Positions 35,766 through 44,381 are shown, counted from the stretch's first letter. The stretch: DNA of 64,000 nt from Leucobacter musarum subsp. musarum (GCF_001273845.1 NZ_JHBW01000111.1:1-64000); one strand, 5' to 3'. Numbers and translations: made by a program. The notes: a model not told the origin generated them from the letters alone.

Positions 35766-37834
35766 CGATCTTCGTTCCCACCGGCCCAGACGCCGTGCTC
35801 GACGGCACTCCGATCGTCGGTGCGCCCGAAGAAGCGGCCGCGCTGGGCAGGTATGCCTCGGCGATCGCCGATGGCGCGAACCGTTATGGACTCAGCGTTC
35901 GGCAAGCGCACGTCGCACTGTCAACCGCCCAGAGCAAGTCTCTCGACCAGTTGAGCGCGAAGCTCGCGGGCCGCTTGATCCCCGGCTCGAACGCGATGCG
36001 CGAGAGCGCGGAGCATGGTCGCCGTGCGTGCTCGACCTACGCATCTGAGATCGACCGTATTCACTCAGCTGCCCGTGGCGTTCGTTCGACCGTGGCCGAA
36101 AGCCTGGATACTATTCGACGCTGCGCTCACGACATCGGCGACATCGCGTCGGCGATTCGCATCTCGGCACGGTATGCGTGGGATGAAGGGGCGCCCGGTG
36201 CGATGCCGACGCCGGTTCTCGGACCGAACGCAGACGCGCTGAGCGCCGATCAACGGGAGGCCGCGGTGCAAAGCTTGTCGAGTATGTACGCCCAGCAGTG
36301 GTTGTTGGCGGCGGCGGAGTGGCGATCATCGATCGAGAGCATTCGAGACGCTGCGCGTCGCTGGCGCGATCTCATCGAAGAACGGTCGGCAATCGAGAAA
36401 TCTTTCGCCGGTGCGCTGGGAGCCACAACTCTCGGTCAGCTCATCAGTGTTGGAGGCGCGGGCAGCAGCAGGCAGATCGACGCGATCTCTGCTGCGGTAG
36501 CCGGAGAGTATCGGGGTGTTGCCGCAACCGAAGCTGCTGTGCGCACGGCGCATCCGTTGCTTGCGCAGCTTCTGGGCACGGAGTCGGGGTCGTTGATCTG
36601 GGATGCGCCAGCGAACTCAGCTGACGTCGCGCAGCGCTGGGCGGCGATGAGCGAGGCCGACAAGAATCGGCTGATCGCTGAGGTGCCGTGGGTGATCGGG
36701 AATCTTCCGGGACTTCCCTATGGTGTTCGCGATGCGACAAACCGGAAACTCGTCGAGTTCTACCGAGAGCATTCGTCGATGCTCTCGCCCGACCAGCTTC
36801 GGCTCGTGGCAGATGTCAGCCGGATTCTCGATGACGAGGCGGAACAGATCAAGGATCGCGGGTCTGCCCGCCCTCCCATTCAGATGGTGGCGTTCGACAT
36901 GTCGACATCGGTGCCCCGGGCGGCCGTCGGGTATGGCGATCTCGACACGGCCGACGTTGCAACGTGGGAAGTGCCCGGGATGAACAGCGACGCGTCGATG
37001 GCCCTGGAGAGCTGGGACCAGTCGAGTCGAAATCTGTATCGCAAGCAGGGTGAGGAACTGGGCGGAGACGCGCCTCGCGCAGTCGTCGCGTGGCTCGGAT
37101 ACGATACGCCAGATGGCGTGGACACGTTTCAGGTGCTGCTCCCCGAGGTTGCGCGGCAGGGGGCGGCACGCCTCGCGTTGGAACTCGATGGTATGCCCGA
37201 TGCCCGTGTCACCCAGGGGAGCGGCATGCCCGTGATCTCTGTGGTCGCTCACTCGTACGGCACCACCGTGAGTTCGATAGCGCTCACTCTGGTGAAGTAT
37301 CCGGTCGACTCGTTCATCATGCTCGGTTCGGCGGGCCTCGACACCGCAACCGTGCGCACGCTTGACGACCTCAACGTTCAGGAGATCACCCCAGGTCAGC
37401 GCGCAATCTATACGACGCACGCATCCCAAGATGAACTTGCGCCGGCTGGCGCGGGGCTTGCGGGGCGCGGTCAACCGAACCCCGACGCTCGGGCGCCGTG
37501 GCTGCTCCCGGTCCACACGGCGAGTCCGGTGTACGACGGGGCGCTCTCCTTTTCTTCCGAGGGGGATGAGAAACGAAACCTGTTGCCAACGGATGGGCAC
37601 TCGACGATTGGCAGCGGAGACCGCCGTGGGTTCTTCGGCGTTTCTGCATCACGAGATCACGGATATATGGACCTGCAAACGGAGTCGCTCGCGAACGTGG
37701 CAGAGATCAGTACCGGCCACGTCAGCGACCAGCTCATGCGCTCGCTGACCCGAAGCGAATCGGCCTGTGTCGAAGTGCCCATGTTCCATGGGGAAGTCAG
37801 ACTGCCGCGACGAGTGGACTGCGAGGTCACGTGA
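35762..37834 (+). CDS. Putative T7SS effector: helical N-terminus plus DUF1023 alpha/beta hydrolase
   Basis: 690 aa. Residues ~1-300 are a long helical region without signal peptide, as in ESX/LXG-type secreted proteins. Residues ~380-640 form a DUF1023 alpha/beta-hydrolase: nucleophile elbow VVAHSYGTT with Ser498, a candidate acid in THASQDELAP, and a candidate His in RDHGYMD. Family members are lipase/esterase-like. It overlaps both neighbours and is followed by a lipoprotein gene. A secreted lipase toxin with surface immunity, or a cell-envelope lipid hydrolase, are the leading readings. TTG 35762 is the coupled start. Base composition looks less GC-rich than proS or infB. Confidence 0.85.
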   Translation: MTIFVPTGPDAVLDGTPIVGAPEEAAALGRYASAIADGANRYGLSVRQAHVALSTAQSKSLDQLSAKLAGRLIPGSNAMRESAEHGRRACSTYASEIDRIHSAARGVRSTVAESLDTIRRCAHDIGDIASAIRISARYAWDEGAPGAMPTPVLGPNADALSADQREAAVQSLSSMYAQQWLLAAAEWRSSIESIRDAARRWRDLIEERSAIEKSFAGALGATTLGQLISVGGAGSSRQIDAISAAVAGEYRGVAATEAAVRTAHPLLAQLLGTESGSLIWDAPANSADVAQRWAAMSEADKNRLIAEVPWVIGNLPGLPYGVRDATNRKLVEFYREHSSMLSPDQLRLVADVSRILDDEAEQIKDRGSARPPIQMVAFDMSTSVPRAAVGYGDLDTADVATWEVPGMNSDASMALESWDQSSRNLYRKQGEELGGDAPRAVVAWLGYDTPDGVDTFQVLLPEVARQGAARLALELDGMPDARVTQGSGMPVISVVAHSYGTTVSSIALTLVKYPVDSFIMLGSAGLDTATVRTLDDLNVQEITPGQRAIYTTHASQDELAPAGAGLAGRGQPNPDARAPWLLPVHTASPVYDGALSFSSEGDEKRNLLPTDGHSTIGSGDRRGFFGVSASRDHGYMDLQTESLANVAEISTGHVSDQLMRSLTRSESACVEVPMFHGEVRLPRRVDCEVT

Positions 37835-38457
37835 TGAGCAAGGGGCGTTTTGCAACGCGAGTCGCATTCGTTGCCGCCGTCGGTGTGATCGGAATCGGCG
37901 TCACCAGCTGCATGTCAGAACGACCAATTGTTAGTAATGGAGACCCGATTTCAATCATGACGCGCGAAGAATCACAGCTTTGGGTTGCGGATCAATTCGA
38001 CGACGTGGTGCGCGCGAGCGGCGTGGAACGCGGGTGGATGGATCTTTACGAGCCCGATTTTGAATGGCGCTTCGAGCGCGACGCCGATATGCAGAGCATG
38101 ATCGGCGTATGGACGCCACAGTACTGCGGTGATTCGATGAGGCGGATAGTTGAAGGGCTCCAGAACAGCACGGCTCCAGACCCACTTCTGGCCGCAGCCA
38201 AGGTGCGGGCGCACTGGGAAGCGAATGGGTGGACGGTGAGCGATGTTCGCTCGACGCCGTCTGAGGCGGAACCGGAGTTTCGAGCCGACCGAGACGACGG
38301 TGCGCTGCTCGGATTCTCGGTGAATGAGAACCGCATGTCCGTTGAGGTCATCTCTCCGTGTTCCGTGCATCGTTCACTCGTGCATCGAAAGCATTCAGAC
38401 GAGCAGACGAGTGATGACGAGGCTTCGACCGGGGATGAAAGTGCCACGACGGAGTGA
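37834..38457 (+). CDS. Lipoprotein, candidate partner/immunity of the lipase-like effector
   Basis: 207 aa. Type II signal peptide with lipobox GVTS|C (Cys at residue 26), so the protein would be anchored on the outer face of the membrane. The mature part (~150 residues) contains two Cys (PQYCGDS and ISPCSVH) that could pair, then an acidic Ser/Thr-rich tail. Its ATG overlaps the effector stop by one base; GTG 37831 is an alternative with a 4-bp overlap. A surface lipoprotein encoded directly after a secreted lipase fits an immunity protein, but no family was recognised. Confidence 0.82.
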   Translation: MSKGRFATRVAFVAAVGVIGIGVTSCMSERPIVSNGDPISIMTREESQLWVADQFDDVVRASGVERGWMDLYEPDFEWRFERDADMQSMIGVWTPQYCGDSMRRIVEGLQNSTAPDPLLAAAKVRAHWEANGWTVSDVRSTPSEAEPEFRADRDDGALLGFSVNENRMSVEVISPCSVHRSLVHRKHSDEQTSDDEASTGDESATTE

Positions 38458-38494
38458 GGTGGCTGCTCTGCGACAGGGGCGCAGACGCCGTCAA

Positions 38495-38515
38495 GATTCG
38501 CGAATCCGCATGCGG
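38495..38515. promoter_or_regulatory. Two abutting perfect palindromes upstream of the YiaA/B gene
   Basis: GATTCGCGAATC (38495-38506) and CCGCATGCGG (38506-38515) are perfect palindromes of 12 and 10 bp sharing one base. They lie about 40-60 bp upstream of ATG 38557, a suitable place for an operator. Confidence 0.4.
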
Positions 38516-38556
38516 GTACTTCTACGCTTCCCCGTACGACGAAAGAAAGGCACACC

Positions 38557-39036
38557 ATGTCTGACGCACAGCGAACCAACAAGCCGACCCCCGCATTCAT
38601 CGGAGCTTCGTGGGTAGCGCTCCTTCTCGGCGTGGGCACCTATCTTATCGGCCTCGTCAACTCGCACATGGAGCTCAACGAGAAGGGCTACTACTTCGCC
38701 CTGCTCATGTTCGGGCTGTTCGCGGCGGTCTCCCTCCAGAAAACCGTTCGCGATCGCACCGACGGCATTCCCGTCACCAACCTCTACTACGGCATCGCGT
38801 GGTTCGCCGTGGTGATCTCGCTCTCGCTCCTCGCCATCGGGCTGTGGAACGCGGAGAGTCTCATCTTGAGCGAGAAAGGGTTCTACGGAATCGGATTCGC
38901 CATGAGCCTGTTCGCATCCGTCGCCGTGCAGAAGAACGTGCGCGACCTCGCGCAGTTCAAAGCCGACCACCCTGAAGACGAGCCTTTGGTAGAACGCGGC
39001 GATGAAGGCCCGCTGCGCGCGTACCTCAATAGCTGA
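38557..39036 (+). CDS. YiaA/YiaB-type four-helix membrane protein
   Basis: 159 aa. Two repeats of a two-helix unit (residues ~14-65 and ~75-125), each with an NEKGYY/SEKGFYG loop and an FA..QK.VRD exit sequence, match the YiaAB two-helix domain family of inner-membrane proteins of unknown function. A cytoplasmic acidic tail follows. An AAAGAAAGG sequence precedes ATG 38557. It sits between the T7SS effector operon and nusA, in the space where rimP is normally found. Confidence 0.85.
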   Translation: MSDAQRTNKPTPAFIGASWVALLLGVGTYLIGLVNSHMELNEKGYYFALLMFGLFAAVSLQKTVRDRTDGIPVTNLYYGIAWFAVVISLSLLAIGLWNAESLILSEKGFYGIGFAMSLFASVAVQKNVRDLAQFKADHPEDEPLVERGDEGPLRAYLNS

Positions 39037-39043
39037 CGCGGCT

Positions 39044-39064
39044 CACTCCGGAGTGCGTTACCCT
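39044..39064 (+). promoter_or_regulatory. nusA operon promoter with CACTCCGGAGTG palindrome
   Basis: A perfect 12-bp palindrome (39044-39055) is followed four bases later by a -10 candidate TACCCT (39059-39064). Any -35 would lie just left of the palindrome, so a protein bound there would sit in the promoter spacer. Confidence 0.4.
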
Positions 39065-39072
39065 AGTGATTC

Positions 39073-39088
39073 GCCCGCCAACGCGGGC
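39073..39088 (+). promoter_or_regulatory. Leader hairpin of nusA
   Basis: GCCCGC-CAAC-GCGGGC forms a 6-bp GC-only stem at the 5' end of the predicted nusA mRNA, about 37 bases before the GTG start. Confidence 0.4.
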
Positions 39089-39125
39089 CATATCTGAATA
39101 GACATCTCAATACCCAGGAGGCCCC

Positions 39126-40121
39126 GTGAAGATCGAACTCGTCACACTGCGACAGATCGAACGTGAAAAAGAGATCCCCTTCGACGAACTGATTCAGATC
39201 ATCGAACAAGCGATCCAGTCGGCCTACTTGCGTCACGCGGAAAACCAGAAGCTCCCCGTGCCCCGCGAAAGCGACGTGCGAGTGACCCTCGACCGCAAGA
39301 CGGGTGAGATCTCCGTGCTCATCCCTGAGCTTGACGCCGACGGAGTGGTCATCGGCGAAGCCTATGTGACGACCGACGAATTCGGTCGCGTCGCATCGAG
39401 CGCAGCCAAGCAGGTCATCAACCAGCGCCTCCGCGATCTCAGCGATGATGCCGTGCTCGGCACCTTCAAAGACAAAGAAGGACAGATTGTCTCCGGCGTC
39501 GTGCAGCAGGGGCCGAACCCGCGCATGGTGCACATCGACCTCGGTGAACTGGAAGCGATTCTGCCCCCTGAAGAGCAGGTGCCCGGTGAGAACTATGCGC
39601 ACGGCACCCGACTGCGCGTCTACGTGACGAGCGTCTCCAAGGGCACCAAGGGGCCGCAGGTTATTGTGTCGCGCACACACCCCGGCCTGGTGCGCAAGCT
39701 CTTCGAACGGGAAGTGCCCGAATTGGCCGAAGGCCTCGTCGAAATCGTTTCACTCGCTCGTGAAGCCGGCCACCGTACCAAGGTCGCGGTTCGCGCGAAG
39801 CAGGCAGGCATCAACGCCAAGGGCACCTGCATCGGAGAACTCGGCAGCCGAGTCCGTGCCGTGATGGGCGAACTCGGTGAAGAGAAGATCGACATCGTCG
39901 ACTACGCGCCCGAACTGCCCGCCTTCGTCGCCAACGCGCTGTCTCCGGCCAAGGTCACCGACGTCTTCATGCTGAACGAATCGCTCAAGCAGGTGCGCGC
40001 GCTCGTTCCCGATTTCCAGCTGTCGCTCGCCATCGGCAAGGAGGGTCAGAACGCTCGACTCGCCGCCAAGCTCACGGGCGCGAAGATCGACATCCAGCCG
40101 GATTCGATCATGAACGACTAA
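39126..40121 (+). CDS. nusA: Transcription termination/antitermination factor NusA
   Basis: 331 aa RNA polymerase-binding factor controlling pausing, termination and antitermination. The N-terminal RNAP-binding domain, S1 domain (~residues 115-185, DKEGQIVSGVVQQGPNPRMV) and KH1 and KH2 domains (RTKVAVRAKQAGINAKGTCIGELGSRVRAV; QLSLAIGKEGQNARLAAKLTGAKIDI) are present. There is no C-terminal acidic repeat, as is usual in actinobacteria. GTG 39126 follows AGGAGG at 39116-39121. rimP, the normal upstream partner, is absent here. Confidence 0.98.
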   Translation: MKIELVTLRQIEREKEIPFDELIQIIEQAIQSAYLRHAENQKLPVPRESDVRVTLDRKTGEISVLIPELDADGVVIGEAYVTTDEFGRVASSAAKQVINQRLRDLSDDAVLGTFKDKEGQIVSGVVQQGPNPRMVHIDLGELEAILPPEEQVPGENYAHGTRLRVYVTSVSKGTKGPQVIVSRTHPGLVRKLFEREVPELAEGLVEIVSLAREAGHRTKVAVRAKQAGINAKGTCIGELGSRVRAVMGELGEEKIDIVDYAPELPAFVANALSPAKVTDVFMLNESLKQVRALVPDFQLSLAIGKEGQNARLAAKLTGAKIDIQPDSIMND

Positions 40122-40209
40122 CTGAGGCGCTCGCGCACTCTCGTCGAAGCACAGTGCTGATTGGGGAGTGCGTCATGACGCCGCGATACCTTCGCGGCAC
40201 ACTACTCAT

Positions 40210-40248
40210 CCCGGCGGTGCCCCACCTGAGAGGTGGGGCACCGCCGGG
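40210..40248 (+). terminator. 18-bp perfect hairpin between nusA and ylxR
   Basis: Bases 40210-40227 pair perfectly with 40231-40248 around a 3-base GAG loop. No T run follows. It may terminate, attenuate or process the nusA-ylxR-infB transcript; ylxR lies 26 bases downstream, after the -10-like TAAGAT at 40271-40276. Confidence 0.65.
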
Positions 40249-40274
40249 CGTGCTGAAATGCGGAAGCTGGTAAG

Positions 40275-40532
40275 ATGGATGCGGTTCGGACCTGTGTCGC
40301 GTGTCGTCAACGCGCCTCGCGCACAGACTTGCTCAGGGTGGTCGCACACGAAAATCGACTCGACGTCGATGATCGCGCGGTGCTTCCCGGGCGAGGAGCG
40401 TGGGTACATCCCACACTCGAATGTGTGAACCGCGCAGTGACCCGAGGGGTGTTCCCTCGAGCGCTGCGAGCATCGGGGAAGCTCGATGCAAGCCCTTTAG
40501 AGAACAGGCTGAAAACACTCATGGACAACTAA
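40275..40532 (+). CDS. ylxR: YlxR (RnpM) RNA-binding protein
   Basis: 85 aa. The family signature VRTCVACRQRASRTDLLRVV at the N-terminus and the GRGAWVHPTLECVNRAV core are intact. YlxR proteins bind RNA (RnpM in Bacillus binds the RNase P RNA) and are encoded between nusA and infB almost universally. ATG 40275 has GGAAG eight bases upstream. Expression is probably influenced by the large hairpin just before it. Confidence 0.95.
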   Translation: MDAVRTCVACRQRASRTDLLRVVAHENRLDVDDRAVLPGRGAWVHPTLECVNRAVTRGVFPRALRASGKLDASPLENRLKTLMDN

Positions 40533-40570
40533 TGAGCGGCTCACGATGAAGCCCGTCCGCTAATCAATGG

Positions 40571-40605
40571 TTCTCGCCTGTCTGGCGTGAACCCAGACAG
40601 GAGAA
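40571..40605 (+). promoter_or_regulatory. Hairpin sequestering the infB Shine-Dalgarno
   Basis: CCTGTCTGG (40577-40585) pairs perfectly with CCAGACAGG (40593-40601) around a 7-base loop. TTCT (40571-40574) can extend the stem with AGAA (40602-40605) across a 2-base bulge. The infB ribosome-binding AGGAG (40599-40603) is entirely within the 3' arm, so initiation should be blocked while the hairpin is folded. Confidence 0.65.
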
Positions 40606-40607
40606 AA

Positions 40608-43343
40608 GTGGCAAACCCACGCGTACACGAGATCGCTGCGGAGATCGGTGTCGATAGCAAGGTCGTTCTGGCCAAGCTCAAAGATATGGGCGAGTTCGTC
40701 AAGGCGTCCTCGTCAAGCATCGCGCCCCCGGTGGCGCGCAAAGTCAAGGCAGCACTCGCTGCCGACGGCGTGACGCAGTCGCAGAGCGACAGCGCCGCCG
40801 CACCCAAGCCTGCGCCGAAGAAGCCCGGCGCTGCACCCAAGCCCGGCCCCAAGCCGGCGCCCCAGGCAGAGCCTGCCGCGCCTGCAGCTGAGGCACCCGC
40901 CGCAGCTCCAGCCGCCGACAAGAAGCCCAGTGCTTCCAAGTCCAGCGCTTCCAAGCCCGGCGCTCCGAAGCCTGCTTCGGCGAAGCCCGGCGGCAACGCC
41001 GGTGCCTCTGCTGACGGCAACTCGGGTGCGAAGCCCGGTGCTCCGAAGCCCGCCGGCCCGCGTCCGGGTAACAACCCGTTCGCCTCGAGCCAGGGCATGG
41101 GCATTCCCCGCCCGCCGCGTCCGGGCAACAACCCGTTCGCTCCCAGCCAGGGCATGGGTCGTCCCGGGGGCGGGGCAGGCCGCCCCAACCCGGGCAACAT
41201 TCCTCGCCCCGCAGCGCGCCCCCAGGGTGGCGCAGCCGGTGGCGGTCGTCCCGGTGGTGGCCGACCCGGCGGCGGCGGCAACCGTCCCGGTGGCGGCGGT
41301 GGCTTCAACCGTCCCGGTGGCGGCGGTGGCGCACCCGGTGCAGGTGGCTTCGGTGCACCTCGCCCGGCAGGTGGATTCGCCGGCCGTGGCCGTGGTGGCC
41401 GCGGTGCAGGCACCGCAGGCGCGTTCGGTCGTGGCGGCTCCAAGAGCAAGGCACGCAAGTCGAAGCGGGCGAAGCGGCAAGAGTTCGAAATGCGGGAGGC
41501 GCCGTCGCTGGGCGGCGTGAGCGTACCTCGCGGCAACGGATCGACCCCGATCCGCCTGCGTCGTGGCGCATCTCTCTCGGACTTCGCCGACAAGATCGAC
41601 ACCAGCGCCTCGAACCTCATCACCATCCTCTTCCACCTGGGTGAGATGGCGACGGCGACCGAGTCGCTTGATGAGGCCACGTTCGAGATTCTCGGCGACG
41701 AGCTCGGCTACAAGATCCAGGTCGTCTCGCCTGAAGACGAGGATCGCGAGCTGCTTGAAGGCTTCGACATCGATATCGAAGCCGAACTCGAGGAAGAGGG
41801 CGACGACGTTCTGCTGCCCCGTCCTCCGGTGGTCACGGTCATGGGCCACGTCGATCACGGTAAGACTCGACTGCTCGACGCGATCCGCAAGGCAGACGTG
41901 GGCGGCGGCGAGGCCGGCGGCATCACGCAGCACATCGGTGCGTACCAGGTGCACACCCAGCACGACGGCCGCGAACGCGCGCTGACCTTCATCGATACCC
42001 CGGGTCACGAGGCGTTCACCGCCATGCGTGCTCGTGGTGCGCAGGTCACCGACATCGCGATCCTCGTGGTCGCTGCAGACGACGGCATCATGCCCCAGAC
42101 GATCGAGGCGTTGAACCACGCACAGTCGGCGAACGTGCCGATCGTTGTCGCGGTCAACAAGATCGACAAGGAAGGCGCGAACCCGGAGAAGGTGCGTCAG
42201 CAGCTCACCGAGTTCGGTCTCGTCTCCGAAGAATGGGGCGGCGACATCATGTTCGTCGATGTCTCGGCGAAGAACAACGTCGGCATCAACGACCTGCTCG
42301 ACGCAGTGCTGCTCACCGCTGACGCCGGTCTCGACCTCCGCGCGAATCCTGACAAGGACGCCCGCGGTGTCGCCATCGAAGCGAAGCTCGACAAGGGTCG
42401 TGGCTCGGTGGCCACCGTGCTCATCCAGTCGGGTACGCTGCGCGTCGGTGACGCGATCGTCGCTGGCACCGCTTACGGCCGTGTTCGGGCGATGACCGAC
42501 GAGAACGGTGAAGCGGTCGCCGAGGCGCTGCCTTCGCGCCCGGTGCAGGTGCAGGGTCTCTCGAGCGTTCCGCGCGCGGGTGACAACTTCATCGTCACTT
42601 CCGAGGATCGTACGGCGCGTCAGATCGCTGAGAAGCGTGAAGCCGCCGAGCGCAACGCCATGCTGGCGAAGGCCCGCAAGCGCATCAGCCTCGAAGAGTT
42701 CACGAAGGCGCTTGAAGACGGCAAGGTCGAGTCACTCAACCTCATCATCAAGGGTGACGTGTCGGGTGCCGTTGAGGCACTCGAGGAATCGCTCATGAAG
42801 ATCGAGGTCGACGACTCGGTGCAGCTGCGCATTCTGCACCGCGGCGTCGGCGCGATCACGGAGTCGGACGTGGATCTTGCCACGATCGACAACGCGATTG
42901 TCATCGGCTTCAACGTGCGCCCCGACGTCAAGGCCCGCGAGCGTGCTGCTCGCGAAGGCATCGACATCCGGTTCTACAACGTCATCTACAACGCGCTGGA
43001 TGACATTGAGAGCTCGCTCAAGGGCATGCTCAAGCCGGAGTACGAAGAGGTCCAGTCGGGCGTCGCCGAAATTCGCGAGGTGTTCCGCTCCTCGAAGTTC
43101 GGCAACATCGCTGGTGTCATCGTGCGCAGCGGTACGATCACCCGCAACGCCAAGGCGCGCGTCATCCGCGAGGGTGTCGTCATCGCCGATGGCCTCGCCA
43201 TCGAATCGCTGCGTCGCTTCAAGGACGACGTCACCGAGGTGAAGACGGACTTCGAGGCCGGTATCGGTCTCGGCAAGTTCAACGACATCCAGATCGGCGA
43301 TGAGATCGAGACCACCGAAATGGTCGAGAAGCCGCGCGACTAG
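40608..43343 (+). CDS. infB: Translation initiation factor IF-2
   Basis: 911-aa GTPase that delivers initiator tRNA to the 30S subunit. The IF2_N domain (residues ~1-50) is followed by a long Ala/Pro/Lys then Gly/Arg/Pro-rich linker (~60-290) with a near-duplicated unit [20 protein letters not shown], which is typical of actinobacterial IF-2. The G domain has GHVDHGKT (~412), DTPGHEAF and NKID, and is followed by domains II, III and IV. GTG 40608 has AGGAG four bases upstream, but that site is in a hairpin. Terminated by a 24-bp perfect stem. Confidence 0.98.
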   Translation: MANPRVHEIAAEIGVDSKVVLAKLKDMGEFVKASSSSIAPPVARKVKAALAADGVTQSQSDSAAAPKPAPKKPGAAPKPGPKPAPQAEPAAPAAEAPAAAPAADKKPSASKSSASKPGAPKPASAKPGGNAGASADGNSGAKPGAPKPAGPRPGNNPFASSQGMGIPRPPRPGNNPFAPSQGMGRPGGGAGRPNPGNIPRPAARPQGGAAGGGRPGGGRPGGGGNRPGGGGGFNRPGGGGGAPGAGGFGAPRPAGGFAGRGRGGRGAGTAGAFGRGGSKSKARKSKRAKRQEFEMREAPSLGGVSVPRGNGSTPIRLRRGASLSDFADKIDTSASNLITILFHLGEMATATESLDEATFEILGDELGYKIQVVSPEDEDRELLEGFDIDIEAELEEEGDDVLLPRPPVVTVMGHVDHGKTRLLDAIRKADVGGGEAGGITQHIGAYQVHTQHDGRERALTFIDTPGHEAFTAMRARGAQVTDIAILVVAADDGIMPQTIEALNHAQSANVPIVVAVNKIDKEGANPEKVRQQLTEFGLVSEEWGGDIMFVDVSAKNNVGINDLLDAVLLTADAGLDLRANPDKDARGVAIEAKLDKGRGSVATVLIQSGTLRVGDAIVAGTAYGRVRAMTDENGEAVAEALPSRPVQVQGLSSVPRAGDNFIVTSEDRTARQIAEKREAAERNAMLAKARKRISLEEFTKALEDGKVESLNLIIKGDVSGAVEALEESLMKIEVDDSVQLRILHRGVGAITESDVDLATIDNAIVIGFNVRPDVKARERAAREGIDIRFYNVIYNALDDIESSLKGMLKPEYEEVQSGVAEIREVFRSSKFGNIAGVIVRSGTITRNAKARVIREGVVIADGLAIESLRRFKDDVTEVKTDFEAGIGLGKFNDIQIGDEIETTEMVEKPRD

Positions 43344-43357
43344 TCGCTGGCCACTCC

Positions 43358-43411
43358 ACGCCAGAGGGCGGGCAGGATCACGGAATGGTGATCCTGCCCG
43401 CCCTCTGGCGT
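43358..43411. terminator. 24-bp perfect hairpin between infB and convergent glyoxalase gene
   Basis: Bases 43358-43381 pair perfectly with 43388-43411 around GGAATG. No T run. It lies 15 bp after the infB stop and serves as terminator, possibly in both directions. Confidence 0.8.
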
Positions 43412-43449
43412 ACCACGGCGAATGGTGCGGTCCGAGCCGCACCGCGGCA

Positions 43450-43860
43450 TCAGCCGAGCTGCTGCACGCGCACCGTATTGCCGGCCGGGTCACGGAACGC
43501 GAAGTCGCGCGTGCCCCAATCCTGCTCCATCGGCTCCTGCAACACCTCGACTGTTGACGCTTCGACGCGCTCGAACAGCCCGTCGAGATCGTCGGTCGCG
43601 AACACGACCGAAGCGTACGAGCCCTTTGCGATGAGCTCGTTGATCGTCTGTCGCTCGGCGTCGGTGAGCCCCGGATCGACGGCGGGCGGAGTCAGTACGA
43701 TCGACGTGTCGGGTTGGGCCGGGTGCCCAACGGTGATCCAACGCATCTGCTCGTAGCCGACATCATTGCGGATCTCGAAGCCCAGCACATCGCGGTAGAA
43801 CGCGGCTGAGGCATCGGGGTCGAGGTGGGGGAGGAACGTGACGTGAATGTTGATCTTCAT
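43450..43860 (-). CDS. Glyoxalase/VOC-superfamily protein
   Basis: 136 aa with the paired beta-alpha-beta-beta-beta modules of the vicinal-oxygen-chelate fold: INIHVTFLPHLDPDASAAFYRDVLGFEI in the first half and TRDFAFRDPAGNTVRVQQ in the second. It resembles the PhnB/bleomycin-resistance-like small VOC proteins; substrate unknown. Start ATG 43860 is preferred; TAGCGT seven bases upstream on the minus strand suggests it can also be transcribed on its own. It lies 10 bp downstream of the AraC regulator, so the two form a regulator-enzyme pair. Confidence 0.88.
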   Translation of the reverse strand: MKINIHVTFLPHLDPDASAAFYRDVLGFEIRNDVGYEQMRWITVGHPAQPDTSIVLTPPAVDPGLTDAERQTINELIAKGSYASVVFATDDLDGLFERVEASTVEVLQEPMEQDWGTRDFAFRDPAGNTVRVQQLG

Positions 43861-43870
43861 GAACATCACG

Positions 43871-44311
43871 CTAGTCAGGCGAGCTCGGGGGAACTTCTCG
43901 ATTCCTGACCGGTTTAGTGACTCGCAGGGTGACGATACCCGGAAGGCCGGTCAGGGGAGCGGCGCCGTCGCGCCGATACCGGCCGGGCGATACCCCGACG
44001 AGCTCGGTGAAGCGGGTCGTGAACGTCCCGAGCGAACCGTAGCCGACGGCGAAGCAGACCTCCGTGACGCTGAGATCACGCCGCCGCAGCAGTGTCATCG
44101 CCCGCTCGATGCGCCGCGTCATCAGATAGCTGTAGGGTGACTCGCCGTACGCGGCGCGAAACTCGCGACTCAGGTGACCCGCCGAGTATCCGATGTCAGC
44201 GGCCAGCGAGCCGACATCGAGCGGCGCTGCATAGTCGCGGTCGATACGGTCGCGCACTCGGCGCATGCGTTCCAGATCACGGAGGCGCTGCTCGGCGCGG
44301 TCGGGATCCAT
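43871..44311 (-). CDS. AraC-family transcriptional regulator (DNA-binding domain only)
   Basis: 146 aa. Almost the whole protein is the double helix-turn-helix AraC domain: PLDVGSLAADIGYSAGHLSREFRAAYGESPYSYLMTRRIERAMTLL and LSVTEVCFAVGYGSLGTFTTRFTELVGVSPGRYRR. There is no effector-binding domain, like the MarA/SoxS-type short regulators. Minus-strand TACAGT six bases before ATG 44311 marks a leaderless start. The adjacent VOC gene is the obvious target. Confidence 0.92.
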   Translation of the reverse strand: MDPDRAEQRLRDLERMRRVRDRIDRDYAAPLDVGSLAADIGYSAGHLSREFRAAYGESPYSYLMTRRIERAMTLLRRRDLSVTEVCFAVGYGSLGTFTTRFTELVGVSPGRYRRDGAAPLTGLPGIVTLRVTKPVRNREVPPSSPD

Positions 44312-44381
44312 GCCCTCACTGTATCGACCTGGCGCCTCCGACCGCGCGTGCAATCTGCGGCTGACCGCAACCCGGAAACGA

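Noticed and set aside
41080-41170. Tandem repeat in infB ([10 protein letters not shown] / [10 protein letters not shown]) as a possible mobile or CRISPR-like repeat.
   Set aside because: It is an in-frame duplication within the disordered IF-2 linker, common in actinobacterial IF-2.
40541-42119. Long minus-strand frames opposite infB.
   Set aside because: Low-complexity Pro/Gly/Ala antisense of the IF-2 linker; no SD and no domain.
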